From Picocystis sp. L7 (Eukaryota; Chlorophyta; Picocystophyceae; Picocystales; Picocystaceae), in contig QXJR01000016.1 of assembly GCA_020975725.1 (NCBI GenBank), forward strand, positions 310,001 through 374,000: a DNA stretch of 64,000 nt, given 5' to 3'. The notes below the pieces were generated by a model. That model ran no database searches, was not told where the DNA came from, and saw nothing but the letters and a program-made list of their open reading frames with translations. The first letter of the stretch is position 1; every line of letters starts with the position of its first letter. Position numbers and translations under genes: made by a program. Of this stretch, positions 1 through 11,378 are shown piece after piece.

Positions 1-120
1 GCCTCCCCCGACCCGGGGCGACCCGACCCCAGTGGGGCGTCCTCCCAGTCGGGCCCTCCTTCCTTTCGTTCTATCCCAGGAACCAAGGGGATCCGACCGG
101 GCGGTGATTCGTCAGCATCG

Positions 121-147
121 ATGGCCACGAACGAAGGAGACGAGTAG
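121..147 (+). other. possible upstream ORF, 8 codons
   Basis: An ATG here opens a frame of eight codons (MATNEGDE) ending in TAG, 87 bp before the likely start of the next gene. If it lies in the transcript it would be a short uORF. Nothing else supports it. Confidence 0.25.
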
Positions 148-234
148 GACTTGATCGTTTCTTCGCGGCTTCGACCGAAACGCAGCTGCACGGGAAGAGA
201 GGGGCCAGGTGCCGGAGGGGAACCCACACTGGAA

Positions 235-1068
235 ATGGAGAAGACCATCCTGTGGTTGTTCGCCGCGATGGCGTTCGTATTTGCTGTCGACAAGAGCTTG
301 TGGCAGACCAAGGCCGAACAAGTGGACGTGCAAAGCTTGTGCTACCAAGGGCCTTTCATGTTCGCGAGCTTGAACAGCTCCCGCTTCTGCGGTGCCTGCT
401 CCGAGCTAGCCGGCTCCAACACCAATTACGAGATGGCAGGAGACTTTTCCTCCGGGAACTTCACCTGCAACGGCGTCTTGGGACGATGGGGGGGCGCAGA
501 ATGCTCGTTTCGTCCGTACGAACCTCGGACATGCATCCAAGCAGCCAACCTGACAGTGCATGAACCAACCTGCTCTAACGGCGGAAGCATGGACCCTTGC
601 GCATACAACCTCACCATGGCCATGATGACAACTGGTGAGGATCAAGACTACGTGTACTTGGGAAGAGGAGATGGAACCTGCCCAAAACTACAAGGATATG
701 CAAGCGGCTCAAGGGATGCTGTGGTATATTCATTGCCTGTGAGCTTTTCAGTTGGTTCATACGAGATCGTGAATGTAGGCGGTCAACTGCGCATACGTCA
801 TGATGACTGCAGCGCTGTGGTACATGTGCTGTCAGGTAGCTTTCTAAATGCAAGTGCTGGACCGCAACCTCCTAATGAAGAGATCCCTGGCACGGACGCA
901 GGGTCTGGTCTTCAACCTGACAATTCATCACCAACCGGAACACCTGGGAGCTCTACCTCTCCTGGGGCAGGTGACTCCACGAGTCCTGCACAAGATGCAG
1001 GGACCACACCCATTTACTTCGCGGTGCTGCTTGTTCCCCTTTTGATCACAGTGTTTGGTCAAGAATGA
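235..1068 (+). CDS. Cys-rich secreted protein, likely cell-surface anchored
   Basis: This 277-residue protein of unknown function was not matched to a family. It begins with a hydrophobic signal-like segment (residues about 3-17) and continues as a Cys-rich ectodomain with nine or more cysteines (for example FCGAC, GRWGGAEC, DPCAYN, GDGTCP) and several N-glycosylation sequons (NSS, NFT, NLT, NAS). A Pro/Ser/Thr/Gly-rich stalk follows from about residue 215. The C-terminus is a short hydrophobic segment (IYFAVLLVPLLITVFG) with almost no cytosolic tail, as in GPI-anchor signals. The frame is open from position 151, but the ATG at 235 starts directly at the signal peptide. It lies head-to-tail before XDH and has no visible intron. 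GPI anchoring is inferred from layout only. Confidence 0.65.
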   Translation: MEKTILWLFAAMAFVFAVDKSLWQTKAEQVDVQSLCYQGPFMFASLNSSRFCGACSELAGSNTNYEMAGDFSSGNFTCNGVLGRWGGAECSFRPYEPRTCIQAANLTVHEPTCSNGGSMDPCAYNLTMAMMTTGEDQDYVYLGRGDGTCPKLQGYASGSRDAVVYSLPVSFSVGSYEIVNVGGQLRIRHDDCSAVVHVLSGSFLNASAGPQPPNEEIPGTDAGSGLQPDNSSPTGTPGSSTSPGAGDSTSPAQDAGTTPIYFAVLLVPLLITVFGQE

Positions 1069-2218
1069 AAACATTGTAGTAATGTATCCTGGTGCAGCGA
1101 TGATCAGCAGCACAAATGGAGCACTCCACAACCTGGTCGAAATCACAACAACCTTTGAAGGACAAGTACTGCTTTGGGGCGGAATGTATGATCATGCCTT
1201 CCTTTTTTCTGGGACGGCTCGTATTGTTGGATGATAGGAGGCTCGTGCTGTCCATGCATGCAGACCAGTGTCTTATGCTTGAAGTCGCCGCGTTCAATTA
1301 CTATCGAAGATGTCCACGATTGTCCTTTTCTGCGTTGTTAAAGAGCTTCAATGCCTTTCAGCGACCAATCGGTTGTGTTTGAGCACTTTTACACACATTG
1401 TCCTCTCCGAACATCGAGGTCAGGTGAACCACATTGTGCAAGGATGATTGGATACGAATTGGATAGCCAGGAATAGAGACTCCGCAGCCAAAGTGGTTGA
1501 GGAATGGTTTTGTGAGGTAGCGTGTCCATTTAAGTAGGCAAGTATACAACACAACAAAGCCAACAGGATGTCGGTCCAACGCTTGAAACTCCATCCTAGC
1601 TCACGATCTTTTGAATTTGATGGGCAAGCCTTGAATACCATGGTGTGAAGCAAAGAAACTGCTTCGGTGGTTCTGCACCTTGGTGATGATTCCTTCATGT
1701 GCCATGTATTGAGGTTACTTTCCGTGCCAACCGATCGGAGTGTTGGCGGTTCAAGACAGGGTGCCACCTTCGCATCTCGTATTCAACCAGTCGGTTCCCC
1801 CTTGTCTTCATGCAAGCATGGTCCATGTTTTGAGGAGTCTGATCACGTGGATTCTTCCCCATTGCAAGCTAGTATGGGCAGGTGGGACTTCCCTTTCGTG
1901 GTGGATTCCCGCCTTGGATTCAAAGGCACATGCTGGATAGGGGAATGTAGGCTTGACATGCAATCCCACACCTTCATTGGTTTTGCTGTCTCGTCCGGCT
2001 GCGGAAGGGACCCATCGATCCTTGCAGGACATGGTCGTTTCTCTGTCCAACCCCACCTACGTCCAGGTCCCCCCCTCCTCCTCGCACGTGTACGTTGGAT
2101 GATGGTCTTGCCCCGTCCCATTCTCCCCGGTTTTCCTCGGACCGTCCAACCCACGTGGGTGGTGCCCCCCCGACTGGATCGGGGTCCACGTGCTCGATTC
2201 ACAACGAACTCGAGCAAC
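1069..2218. other. intergenic region, secreted protein gene to XDH
   Basis: No gene recognised. It holds the 3' end of the upstream gene and the XDH promoter. The XDH frame stays open upstream to 1667, but the translated stretch resembles no family and precedes the normal N-terminus, so I treat it as leader. The last 200 bp are C-rich. Confidence 0.5.
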
Positions 2219-5200
2219 ATGGCGAAGGCGCACGAGCTCGTGGCCTACGTCAACGGGAAGCGACACGTGCTGCCGAACGGAGCGGGAGAATGGACCCTGC
2301 TGCAGTACCTGCGACACGTCGGCTTGTCTGGGACCAAGCTGGGCTGTGGAGAAGGAGGTTGCGGCGCATGCACCGTCATGGTGTCGCGTCGAAACGTCTG
2401 GACGGATCGGATCGAACATCGAGCGGTGAACGCATGCTTGTGCGCGCTCTATTCCGTGGAGAACTGCCACGTGATCACCGTGGAAGGGATCGGGAACCTC
2501 AGGAAAGGACTGCATCCTGTGCAGGAAAAGCTGGCCCATGCACATGGGTCCCAGTGTGGATTCTGCACACCAGGTTTCGTCATGTCCATGTATGCACTCC
2601 TGCGATCCAAGCATGAAACGCCTACTGAAGAGGACATCGAAGAAGCACTCGCTGGAAATTTGTGCCGATGTACAGGTTATCGACCCATCTTGGATGCCTT
2701 TCGGGTCTTCGCCAAGGCCGACACCCGAGCATACACACATGAATTGGAAGGCAATGGCACACGTGCCTGTGGAAAAGATGGTAAGGAAAAGATGAAAGAT
2801 GGAATCTGTCCAGGGACTGGCCTTCCATGTAGGGGAGGATGTAGCCAGCAGAAATCTTGCTGCGAGAAAGGAGGCCACAACGGCAAGGAAAGAAGTGTGG
2901 ATTTGGATTGTGGTGATGCGGAGCTCATTTTCCCGCCGGAGCTTGTTACGCGTACTCCTGAAGAGCTGCATGTACCTGGAAAGAGGAGCACATGGCATAG
3001 GCCACTGTCTTTAGAGTCGTTGCTGGACGTTAAACACCGCTTTCCTGATGCGAAGATCATTGTGGGCAATACGGAGGTTGGTATAGAGATGAAGTTCAAA
3101 CATGCAGGATATCCACAGCTTGTTGATGGCTCTATCGTAGGAGAACTGAACGAAATCCACATCCTACAAGATTCTCTTGTAGTGGGATCTTCCGTCACAC
3201 TTTCGACAATAGTGGATTACCTGCGATACAACTCGAAATGCAAAGGAAGTAGCATGGCAATGGCCTTTCTGGGTCAGCTCAAGTGGTTCGCGGGTTTGCA
3301 GATTAGGAATGCTGCTGCCATCGGAGGCAATATATGCACAGCTTCTCCTATTTCGGATCTCAATCCGCTGCTCGTCTGTTGCAATGCAAGTTTTGAAGTC
3401 CAACGGAGAGGGAGTGCTTCAAGGTTCATCAGTGCGAATTCCTTCTTTCTTGGCTACAGGAAGACAGCCATGCATCCTGAAGAAGTACTGGTTAGAGTTC
3501 ACATTCCACTTTCAAAACCATATGAATATGTTCAAGAGTTCAAGCAGGCTCATCGTAGAGACGATGACATTGCAATTGTCAACGCTGGGATGCGTGTTCA
3601 GTTCAAGCCCCCAGAAGGTTCAAGCCTGCTGTGGGTGGTTGAGGATATAGCAATCGCCTATGGCGGTGTCGCTCCCAATACAGTTGCAGCTGAGGAGACT
3701 GCAGCTCACATTGTGGGAAAGCCATGGACTCTAGACACTCTGAGGAAAGCTGTGGACATAGTTTCTGAGGAAATCAAAGTGGGCAAGGATGCTCCTGGTG
3801 GGATGGTTGAGTTTAGAAACTCATTGGTGACATCGTTCTTGTTCAAGTTCTTTGCCATTTCAGGGCTAAAACTGGCTAAAGATGCAGGAGAGCAAGCAGT
3901 TGGGGAGATGCCAGCGGGTGCAGATTCTGCGGCTAAACCTTACGAGCGTCCCCCTTCCAAAGGGCTCCAATACTGGGGCCCGCCTGCAGATGGGAGACAG
4001 CTTTGTGGGGAGCGGATCCCTGTGGGAGAGCCAGTGATGCATATGGCAGCAGAGTTACAGGTCACGGGTGAAGCGCAGTATTCAGATGATTGCTGGCCAG
4101 CAGGTACTTTGGTTGGGGCATTGGTAGCGAGCAAGTACCCCCATGCAGAAATTGTTGCTGTTGATCCAGCGGATGCCATAGCAATGGAAGGAGTTCAAGG
4201 ATTCTTTTCTGCAAAAGATGTCCCGGGATCAAATGCTATTGGCGCAGTTGCATTGGATGAAGAGTGCTTTGCAACGAAAATAGTGACCGCAGTTGGGCAA
4301 CCGATTGGTATAGTTGTGGCAGAAACAGAACAACAAGCTAGAGCTGCTGCATTGAAGGTCCACGTTGAATATAAAGAACTACCACCCATTATATCTATCA
4401 AGGATGCGATTGCTGCAGGCAGCGAGTACAAGGGAGAGGGACATTCAATCATAAAAGGGAATGCTGATGGTGTGTTTGAAAGTGGCGAGTACCTTGTAAT
4501 GGAAGGGGAATGCCGGATTGGCGGACAGGAACACTTTTACTTGGAGCCTCAGAACACATTGGTTATCCCAGGAGAAGGTTCTGAGATCAGCATGTTTAGC
4601 AGTACTCAAGCCCCAATGAAGCACCAAAAACTGGTAGCTTCGGTGCTGGGTGTCCCAGCCAACAAAGTTGTTTGTCGCACCAAGCGTATAGGCGGCGGAT
4701 TCGGAGGAAAGGAAACACGAAGTTTTTATGTAGCTTGTGCTGCCGCTGTTCCCTCTTACCTTCTGAACCGCCCCGTGCGCTTGTGTTTGGACAGGGATGA
4801 GGATATGCAGACGTCTGGACATCGGCATGCCTTTTTGTGTTACTACAAGCTTGCCTACACGCCTCACGGTAAAGTTGTAGCCATTGATGCCCATCTCTTC
4901 AACAACGCAGGCAATTCGCTGGATCTGAGTACATCCATTATGGATAGGGCATTGTTGCATCTAGACAACGTGTACAACATTCCACACATGACGTGCAAGG
5001 GACACGTGTGCAAGACGAATCAGATGAGTAACACTGCTTTCCGTGGATTTGGAGGTCCCCAAGGTATGCTGGTGATGGAGATGATTCTAGAAAAGGTCGC
5101 TGCCCAGGTGCGCAAGACGCCTGTTGAAATCAGGGAGATGAACTTTTACAAGGTTGGCGAAAAAACACATTACGGACAAGCTCTGGATAATGCAAGGCAC

Positions 5201-6298
5201 CTTGACTGCTGGACACAAGTGATAGAAAACTCGGAATACCACCGTAGACGGCTTGCAGTTGACGAATTCAACAAGACTTCAAAGCTGAGAAAGCGTGGCA
5301 TAAGCGCAGTCCCAACAAAGTTTGGCATCTCCTTCACAACCAAGTTCCTCAACCAGGCCGGTGCGTTGGTTCACATCTACACTGATGGAACCGTCCTTTT
5401 GACACATGGTGGAGTGGAAATGGGACAAGGTCTACATACAAAGGTTGCACAAATCACCGCCGCAACATTGGGCATACCGCTGTCGAGTGTGTACGTTGCA
5501 GAAACTGCCACAGACAAAGTGCCCAATGCCTCGCCCACTGCGGCATCAGCTAGCAGTGACATGTACGGAGCAGCTGCGCTGGACGCATGCCAGCAGCTGA
5601 TGGTAAGGCTGAGGCCGTACATGGATGAAATGCCAGGAAAGACCTTCAAGGAAGTCGTGAATGCCGCCTACTTGGACAGAGTTGACCTCAGTGCCCACGG
5701 ATTCTACAAAACTCCGGACGTCGAGGGGTTCGGAAGCGCTAGGCCGTTCAATTACTTCTGCTTCGGAGCATCAGTGAGCGAGGTCGAAATCGATTGTCTT
5801 ACCGGTGACTTCCAAGTCCTCCGGACTGACATAGTCATGGATGCTGGAAATCCACTGAATCCTGCTATAGATGTTGGGCAGGTGGAGGGGGCGTTCGTGC
5901 AAGGGATGGGGTGGTGTTGCATCGAGGAGCTTGTTTGGGGCGACGAGGAGCACAAGTGGGTCAAACCAGGCCAGTTGCACACCCGTGGCCCCGGTACATA
6001 CAAGATTCCCACTGCAAACGACATCCCCATTGACTTCCGTGTATCCCTACTTGCTGGAAGGCCAAACGACCGTGCAGTTGCCTCGTCGAAGGCAGTTGGC
6101 GAGCCGCCTTTCTTCTTGTCCACCTCTGTATTCTTCGCAATACGAGATGCAATTAGGGCTGCTAGGTCTCAAGAATCCAAGTCCCTTGACTTCGAGCTGG
6201 ACTCACCTGCTACACCAGAGAGAATAAGGCTCTTGTCAGCTGACAAACTGACTGGAAGCCAAATAGCAGACGACATTCGGCCCGGTGGGAGCTGGTAG
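2219..6298 (+). CDS. XDH: xanthine dehydrogenase
   Basis: Molybdo-flavoenzyme that oxidises hypoxanthine to xanthine and urate with NAD+ in purine catabolism. It has 1359 residues, normal for the family, and no intron. The N-terminal 2Fe-2S domain has CGEGGCGAC (about 43-51). A second 2Fe-2S domain has CGFCTPGF and NLCRCTGYRP. The FAD domain includes GNTEVGIEMKF and RNAAAIGGNI. The molybdopterin domains carry GGQEHFYLEP, RIGGGFGGKETR, AFRGFGGPQG, GGVEMGQGLHTK and the catalytic-Glu segment VGEPPFFLS near the C-terminus. The start MAKAHELVAYVNG is where plant and animal XDHs begin. The linker after the 2Fe-2S domains is Cys-rich (about residues 195-225). It converges on histone H3 with 124 bp between stop codons. 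Confidence 0.97.
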   Translation: MAKAHELVAYVNGKRHVLPNGAGEWTLLQYLRHVGLSGTKLGCGEGGCGACTVMVSRRNVWTDRIEHRAVNACLCALYSVENCHVITVEGIGNLRKGLHPVQEKLAHAHGSQCGFCTPGFVMSMYALLRSKHETPTEEDIEEALAGNLCRCTGYRPILDAFRVFAKADTRAYTHELEGNGTRACGKDGKEKMKDGICPGTGLPCRGGCSQQKSCCEKGGHNGKERSVDLDCGDAELIFPPELVTRTPEELHVPGKRSTWHRPLSLESLLDVKHRFPDAKIIVGNTEVGIEMKFKHAGYPQLVDGSIVGELNEIHILQDSLVVGSSVTLSTIVDYLRYNSKCKGSSMAMAFLGQLKWFAGLQIRNAAAIGGNICTASPISDLNPLLVCCNASFEVQRRGSASRFISANSFFLGYRKTAMHPEEVLVRVHIPLSKPYEYVQEFKQAHRRDDDIAIVNAGMRVQFKPPEGSSLLWVVEDIAIAYGGVAPNTVAAEETAAHIVGKPWTLDTLRKAVDIVSEEIKVGKDAPGGMVEFRNSLVTSFLFKFFAISGLKLAKDAGEQAVGEMPAGADSAAKPYERPPSKGLQYWGPPADGRQLCGERIPVGEPVMHMAAELQVTGEAQYSDDCWPAGTLVGALVASKYPHAEIVAVDPADAIAMEGVQGFFSAKDVPGSNAIGAVALDEECFATKIVTAVGQPIGIVVAETEQQARAAALKVHVEYKELPPIISIKDAIAAGSEYKGEGHSIIKGNADGVFESGEYLVMEGECRIGGQEHFYLEPQNTLVIPGEGSEISMFSSTQAPMKHQKLVASVLGVPANKVVCRTKRIGGGFGGKETRSFYVACAAAVPSYLLNRPVRLCLDRDEDMQTSGHRHAFLCYYKLAYTPHGKVVAIDAHLFNNAGNSLDLSTSIMDRALLHLDNVYNIPHMTCKGHVCKTNQMSNTAFRGFGGPQGMLVMEMILEKVAAQVRKTPVEIREMNFYKVGEKTHYGQALDNARHLDCWTQVIENSEYHRRRLAVDEFNKTSKLRKRGISAVPTKFGISFTTKFLNQAGALVHIYTDGTVLLTHGGVEMGQGLHTKVAQITAATLGIPLSSVYVAETATDKVPNASPTAASASSDMYGAAALDACQQLMVRLRPYMDEMPGKTFKEVVNAAYLDRVDLSAHGFYKTPDVEGFGSARPFNYFCFGASVSEVEIDCLTGDFQVLRTDIVMDAGNPLNPAIDVGQVEGAFVQGMGWCCIEELVWGDEEHKWVKPGQLHTRGPGTYKIPTANDIPIDFRVSLLAGRPNDRAVASSKAVGEPPFFLSTSVFFAIRDAIRAARSQESKSLDFELDSPATPERIRLLSADKLTGSQIADDIRPGGSW

Positions 6299-6422
6299 AA
6301 GTAAACAAGGAGGTGGAGTTGATCAGGTTTCTTTTGAAAGAGTGGTGTTAATTGTTTAACACCGTTTGTTGTGCTCAGTGCATGGTTGTAATGTGCTCTT
6401 TTTTTTTGCTTTTCAACTGTGC

Positions 6423-7815
<1,393 letters not shown>

Positions 7816-8609
7816 ATACTTTCCCTCTTCACCACATGACACGGCATTCACGTGTCGAATGAGAAAAGAAAAAAACAAAATTGCACTTTTGCACAGCACA
7901 TGGCATAGCTTTGCCACAAACGGTGTTCGAAAAACACCACCCTTCAAGAGAAACATCATCAACTCTACAATTGTCCTGACTCTCCAAGTAGCACTGTCTT
8001 GTCTGGACAGGGTCAACTCAATCCTTAATGTCCTTCTAGAACGCTTGGTTGCTCGTTGGAAATGGAATGACTTCCTCGATCTTCGGTGATATTCGCTGTT
8101 GTCTTTAGGGATATCCCCTCCTGTGATGGCAGCTAGTGTGGGAGTCCTCTGCCAATTCTGTCGTTGCACAACTGATCATTTGTCTCCACCTAAAACTGAA
8201 GCAAGTCATTGTGCATCGTGAAATTCCTATCACTGTAATATGCCCTTTGCAAGGTGACACGAAGCCCCATGGGTGTCTCTGCAAACGGCAGATTCATGAC
8301 CAAACAGAATGCCAGGCAAGTGTTGTAGGGACCCAGCTGCAGTGGAACATCTTCCTGTGCCCTGTTAAGCATGATGATTTCTCAATTATTTGCGACCATG
8401 TTCATGTGCCCAATGACGCAGCCCTTGCTTTGCCAACTGGCTCAAGGAGAGTGGAGGATTGCATCGGTGTCTGGCTCCTAGTAGTTTGGGCACGAGACCT
8501 TCTGGATAATTATTACCAAGGTAGGAAAATTTATTCAAATTATTGTAACAACTGTGATGGTGCAGGGAGAGAAGGTTGTGCTTTCCGTGCGGATTGAATG
8601 CGGCAGGAA
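7816..8609. other. convergent intergenic region, H4 to ASH2-like
   Basis: 794 bp between two convergent stop codons. A frame of about 150 codons on the plus strand (8136-8597) has no recognisable content. No RNA gene seen. Confidence 0.5.
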
Positions 8610-10656
8610 TCATGAACCACATTGCGCTGTCCCTGTTTCTTCGGCTTTCACGTCACCATTAGCAGGATCGAACTTGGGCTCGGCAGGTGATGGATTGTCA
8701 AGTGTGATGTTCCTCGTAGGCTCGGAGTTCTTCACGGGTTCAGGTTCTACTTTAGGTGCGACTCCCACAGTGAACGTCATCTTGCACATTGGATTTGCAC
8801 AGGCCATGCCTTCATCTTTCGGAGGTTCATGCCGAAAGTTCGGTCCAAAGTTGAATTCTACCGTAGCACCTTCCCCCTGTTCTGGCGTTGTGAAGATTGA
8901 AGCGCCTGGGTAGTACACGCCACTAAATATGTCTCTGCGAACCGAAACCCCAAAATGTCAGCACATACGATATGGAAGGCGTGGTGATTCAGCGTGAGAA
9001 CAAGAGTATTGGTAGCCACTTACCTAAAAGCAATTCCTTGAAACTCCCCGTTCCTTGTGAAAGCAATGAAACTTCCAGGCATCGGCGCTGTTTCAGGAAG
9101 CTTTTTGTCCATCGCAAAGGTTCTCCCCTTCCACATAACAAGCTCCCTGTCGATCTTTTGGTCGTTGGCACCTTCGGGAATGTGGATGAGAAAACCAATT
9201 ACATCCCCCTCTTTGTATCCAGCCCCGTACTCCTGTCTATAGGCACAATGCACTTTTGATCCATCAATGTCTCTGTAGCTGTAGCCATGCTTGTCAAACC
9301 CAATCGGTCCCTGAATTTCCATGTGCCGGGTCGCCCATCCAATGCGTACGTGTCCCCCGTGGCCCAGGTGGGTTGGAGTGGCTTCAAAGTACCACGTGCC
9401 TGCAGTCACCCCATGAGTTGCAAGAACGCTTCGGTATCCTTTCCATGAAGTTACGCGCAATTTATCAAAGCTGAGTTCCATGGTCGAGGCCTTGAATGCG
9501 TCTGAGAGGCGCACAGGGCCGCACCATTCTAAGGACTCTGTCTCCGCAATGCCATACAACTTTTGACACAGAATCTACGTCAGCTACGCTCTTTCGAGAA
9601 AAAACCTGCGGTATTACCGGTCTGACTTACCTGAACGGTTTGCTCCTTTTCTCTCGTCGCTTGGGCTTGCTTTGCTTTTGTTCCCCTCTTAGAGGACTTC
9701 TTGCTTTTCAGATTGACAATTTCCCCAAGTTTGCGCTTGCCCTTTCCGGCATCCTGTTCTCCTTGCACGTGGATCGCACGTTTCGCTTCTGCATCAACAT
9801 CCCCTTCCGGCAATGCACATTTGTCCTTCTCATCGTTTTCCAGGTCAGGGTCACCACTCCCCAGGAGTTCGCGTGCGTTTGCCTTGCTCCCGGATGGCAA
9901 CGTTTGTTCATTCTTCCTGGCCCCGTCCAGGAGACGAGCCAGAGGTCCAGCTTCCCCGCTCATAGGCCTGGCAGTCACCAAGCCACACGTTTCATCTTCC
10001 ACGGGGGACGTTGGGGATGCCTTCCCATGTTCAGAGCGGATCTTTTCGGGTGCTGCACTCGGCAAGGCAATCGAAACGGCGCCAGTTCCATTCTCTTTCC
10101 TAGCATCGAGCATGCCTTGCGGCGGAGGCTTTGGGTCTCTCTCTGGATCTTGCACGTTCAGAGCTTCGACACCTTCGACTTTCGGCAGGAGGGCGCCTGC
10201 CAAGCTTTCTGGCGGTTGACTTGTGAGATCTGGCATTGCATGGTTCGGGTCCAGACGACCAGTAGTCATCCTGTACTCTTCTGCAGGCCTGTGCGCTGGT
10301 GCAGGATGGTTCTTGGCATCGTCGCACGTTCGCAATTCATCCGTGGCGGACGGTCCGTTCGCGGATGGCCCGTCCACAGGACGATGGCTTGGTCCATCGA
10401 TGGAACGTCCACCTCCGTCCACTTTCCCTTGGATGGACGCGCCATCCTGGTCCCAGACGTCGTGCTTCCCGCCTGCCACCTGCACCTCCGTTCCAGGCGG
10501 CTGCGCCGCTTGCACGCGGGACCAGACACCACCTACGAATCCGTTCGATCTCGGTGCGACGTCCTTCGCGTCATCGAGCTCGTATTCTTCTTTTTTTCTA
10601 GCCTCGTTCCGCGCCTTGGCGCGTGCGTCTGGGTGCGCTCCGTCGGCCGAGGCCAT
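8610..10656 (-). CDS. ASH2-like SPRY protein, COMPASS/SET1 subunit
   Basis: Likely homologue of ASH2/ASH2L, a core subunit of SET1/COMPASS H3K4 methyltransferase complexes in the nucleus. Exons (minus strand): 10656-9631, 9559-9024 and 8934-8610, with GT-AG introns of 71 and 89 bp and GTAAGT donors; 628 residues. The first 340 residues are low-complexity and charged, with a basic Lys-rich patch just before the first intron. The SPRY domain follows, with GTWYFEATPTHLG, RIGWATRHMEIQGPIGFDK, YKEGDVIGFLIHIPEG and DIFSGVYYPGASIF...EFNFGPNF, matching the ASH2L SPRY and its closing strand. I see no PHD/winged-helix region and no C-terminal DPY30-binding helix; the tail is Pro/Glu-rich. The 5' end is uncertain because an upstream exon cannot be excluded. 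Confidence 0.82.
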
Positions 10657-11378
10657 CCTGCATTCCTCCACTCCTTCGGCTGCGTCATGACCTCGATCGG
10701 AGCCTTCTTACGCCGAAGCAGCTCGTCAGTCGACCTCTTCCATTCCGCCATCCGCTCCTCTCGCGTCGTGGAAGGCGTGTCGCGACGCACGTCCGCGCTC
10801 GATCCGTCCGTCCGTTCGCTCTCGACGCGTCCCACCTCTTCCAGCCTGCCTTCCGCCTTCGAGGTCGAGTGGGGACGCCTCCTGGATCGCTTCGGACGCG
10901 TCCATGGCGCCTCGAAGGTGCGCGCGACGCGAAGAATGGACGCGAAATGCCGAGCTCGTGCCACTCGCCTCGAGCTCCGACCCGAAAGACCGACGGTCCC
11001 TCGGTGTTCGACCCCACAAAGTATGGACGGGAACGGCGGTCTTTCGGAAGAAAGGGAGGGGGTTTCCGATCGAACCCGAAAGGCGACCGGGCGGCGGTTC
11101 CCGATACCTTCCCTCGAAGATCTCGATACCTTCGTCGATACGAATCGAAGAGGTATCGATGCCCCCTGCTTCCCCCCTTGGGGGGGGAGGGGGCGGCGGT
11201 CCCTGGGGATGTTCCCCCCTTGTTTTCCTCCCCCCTGGCAGGCACCAAGGGGAGGGGTTAAGCTCCGATGTAAGTCCAAGGGGAGGGGTTAAGTTCCGAT
11301 GTAAGTCCAAGGGGAGGGATCCAGGACCGACGCCATTTCCATTCCATTCGATCGGATCCTCGATCGGATCTGCACGGC
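10657..11378. promoter_or_regulatory. divergent promoter, ASH2-like and OST48
   Basis: 722 bp, GC-rich. It contains a cluster of CGATACC/GGTATCGAT words (11101-11165), C- and G-runs, and a 31-bp direct repeat next to OST48. Overlapping open frames occur on both strands, but the codon content looks like GC-rich noncoding DNA. Confidence 0.5.
11247..11318 (+). repeat. 31-bp direct repeat in the OST48 promoter, 2.3 copies
   Basis: Units start at 11247, 11278 and 11309 (the last partial). Each full unit contains AAGGGGAGGGGTTAAG and CCGATGTAAGTCC; the two copies differ by one base. Each carries a GTAAGT word identical to a splice donor. The repeat ends about 60 bp before the OST48 ATG. Confidence 0.9.

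Noticed and set aside
1667-2218. 184-residue N-terminal extension of XDH
   Set aside because: The extension has no domain or targeting character and the ATG at 2219 gives the canonical start.
7816-7870. Canonical histone mRNA 3' stem-loop after H4
   Set aside because: A GACACG/CGTGTC hairpin exists but loop length and sequence do not match the histone consensus.
10533-11310. Overlapping open frames of 190-250 codons between the ASH2-like gene and OST48
   Set aside because: Several frames on both strands are open at once, a sign of GC-rich noncoding sequence; no protein family recognised.
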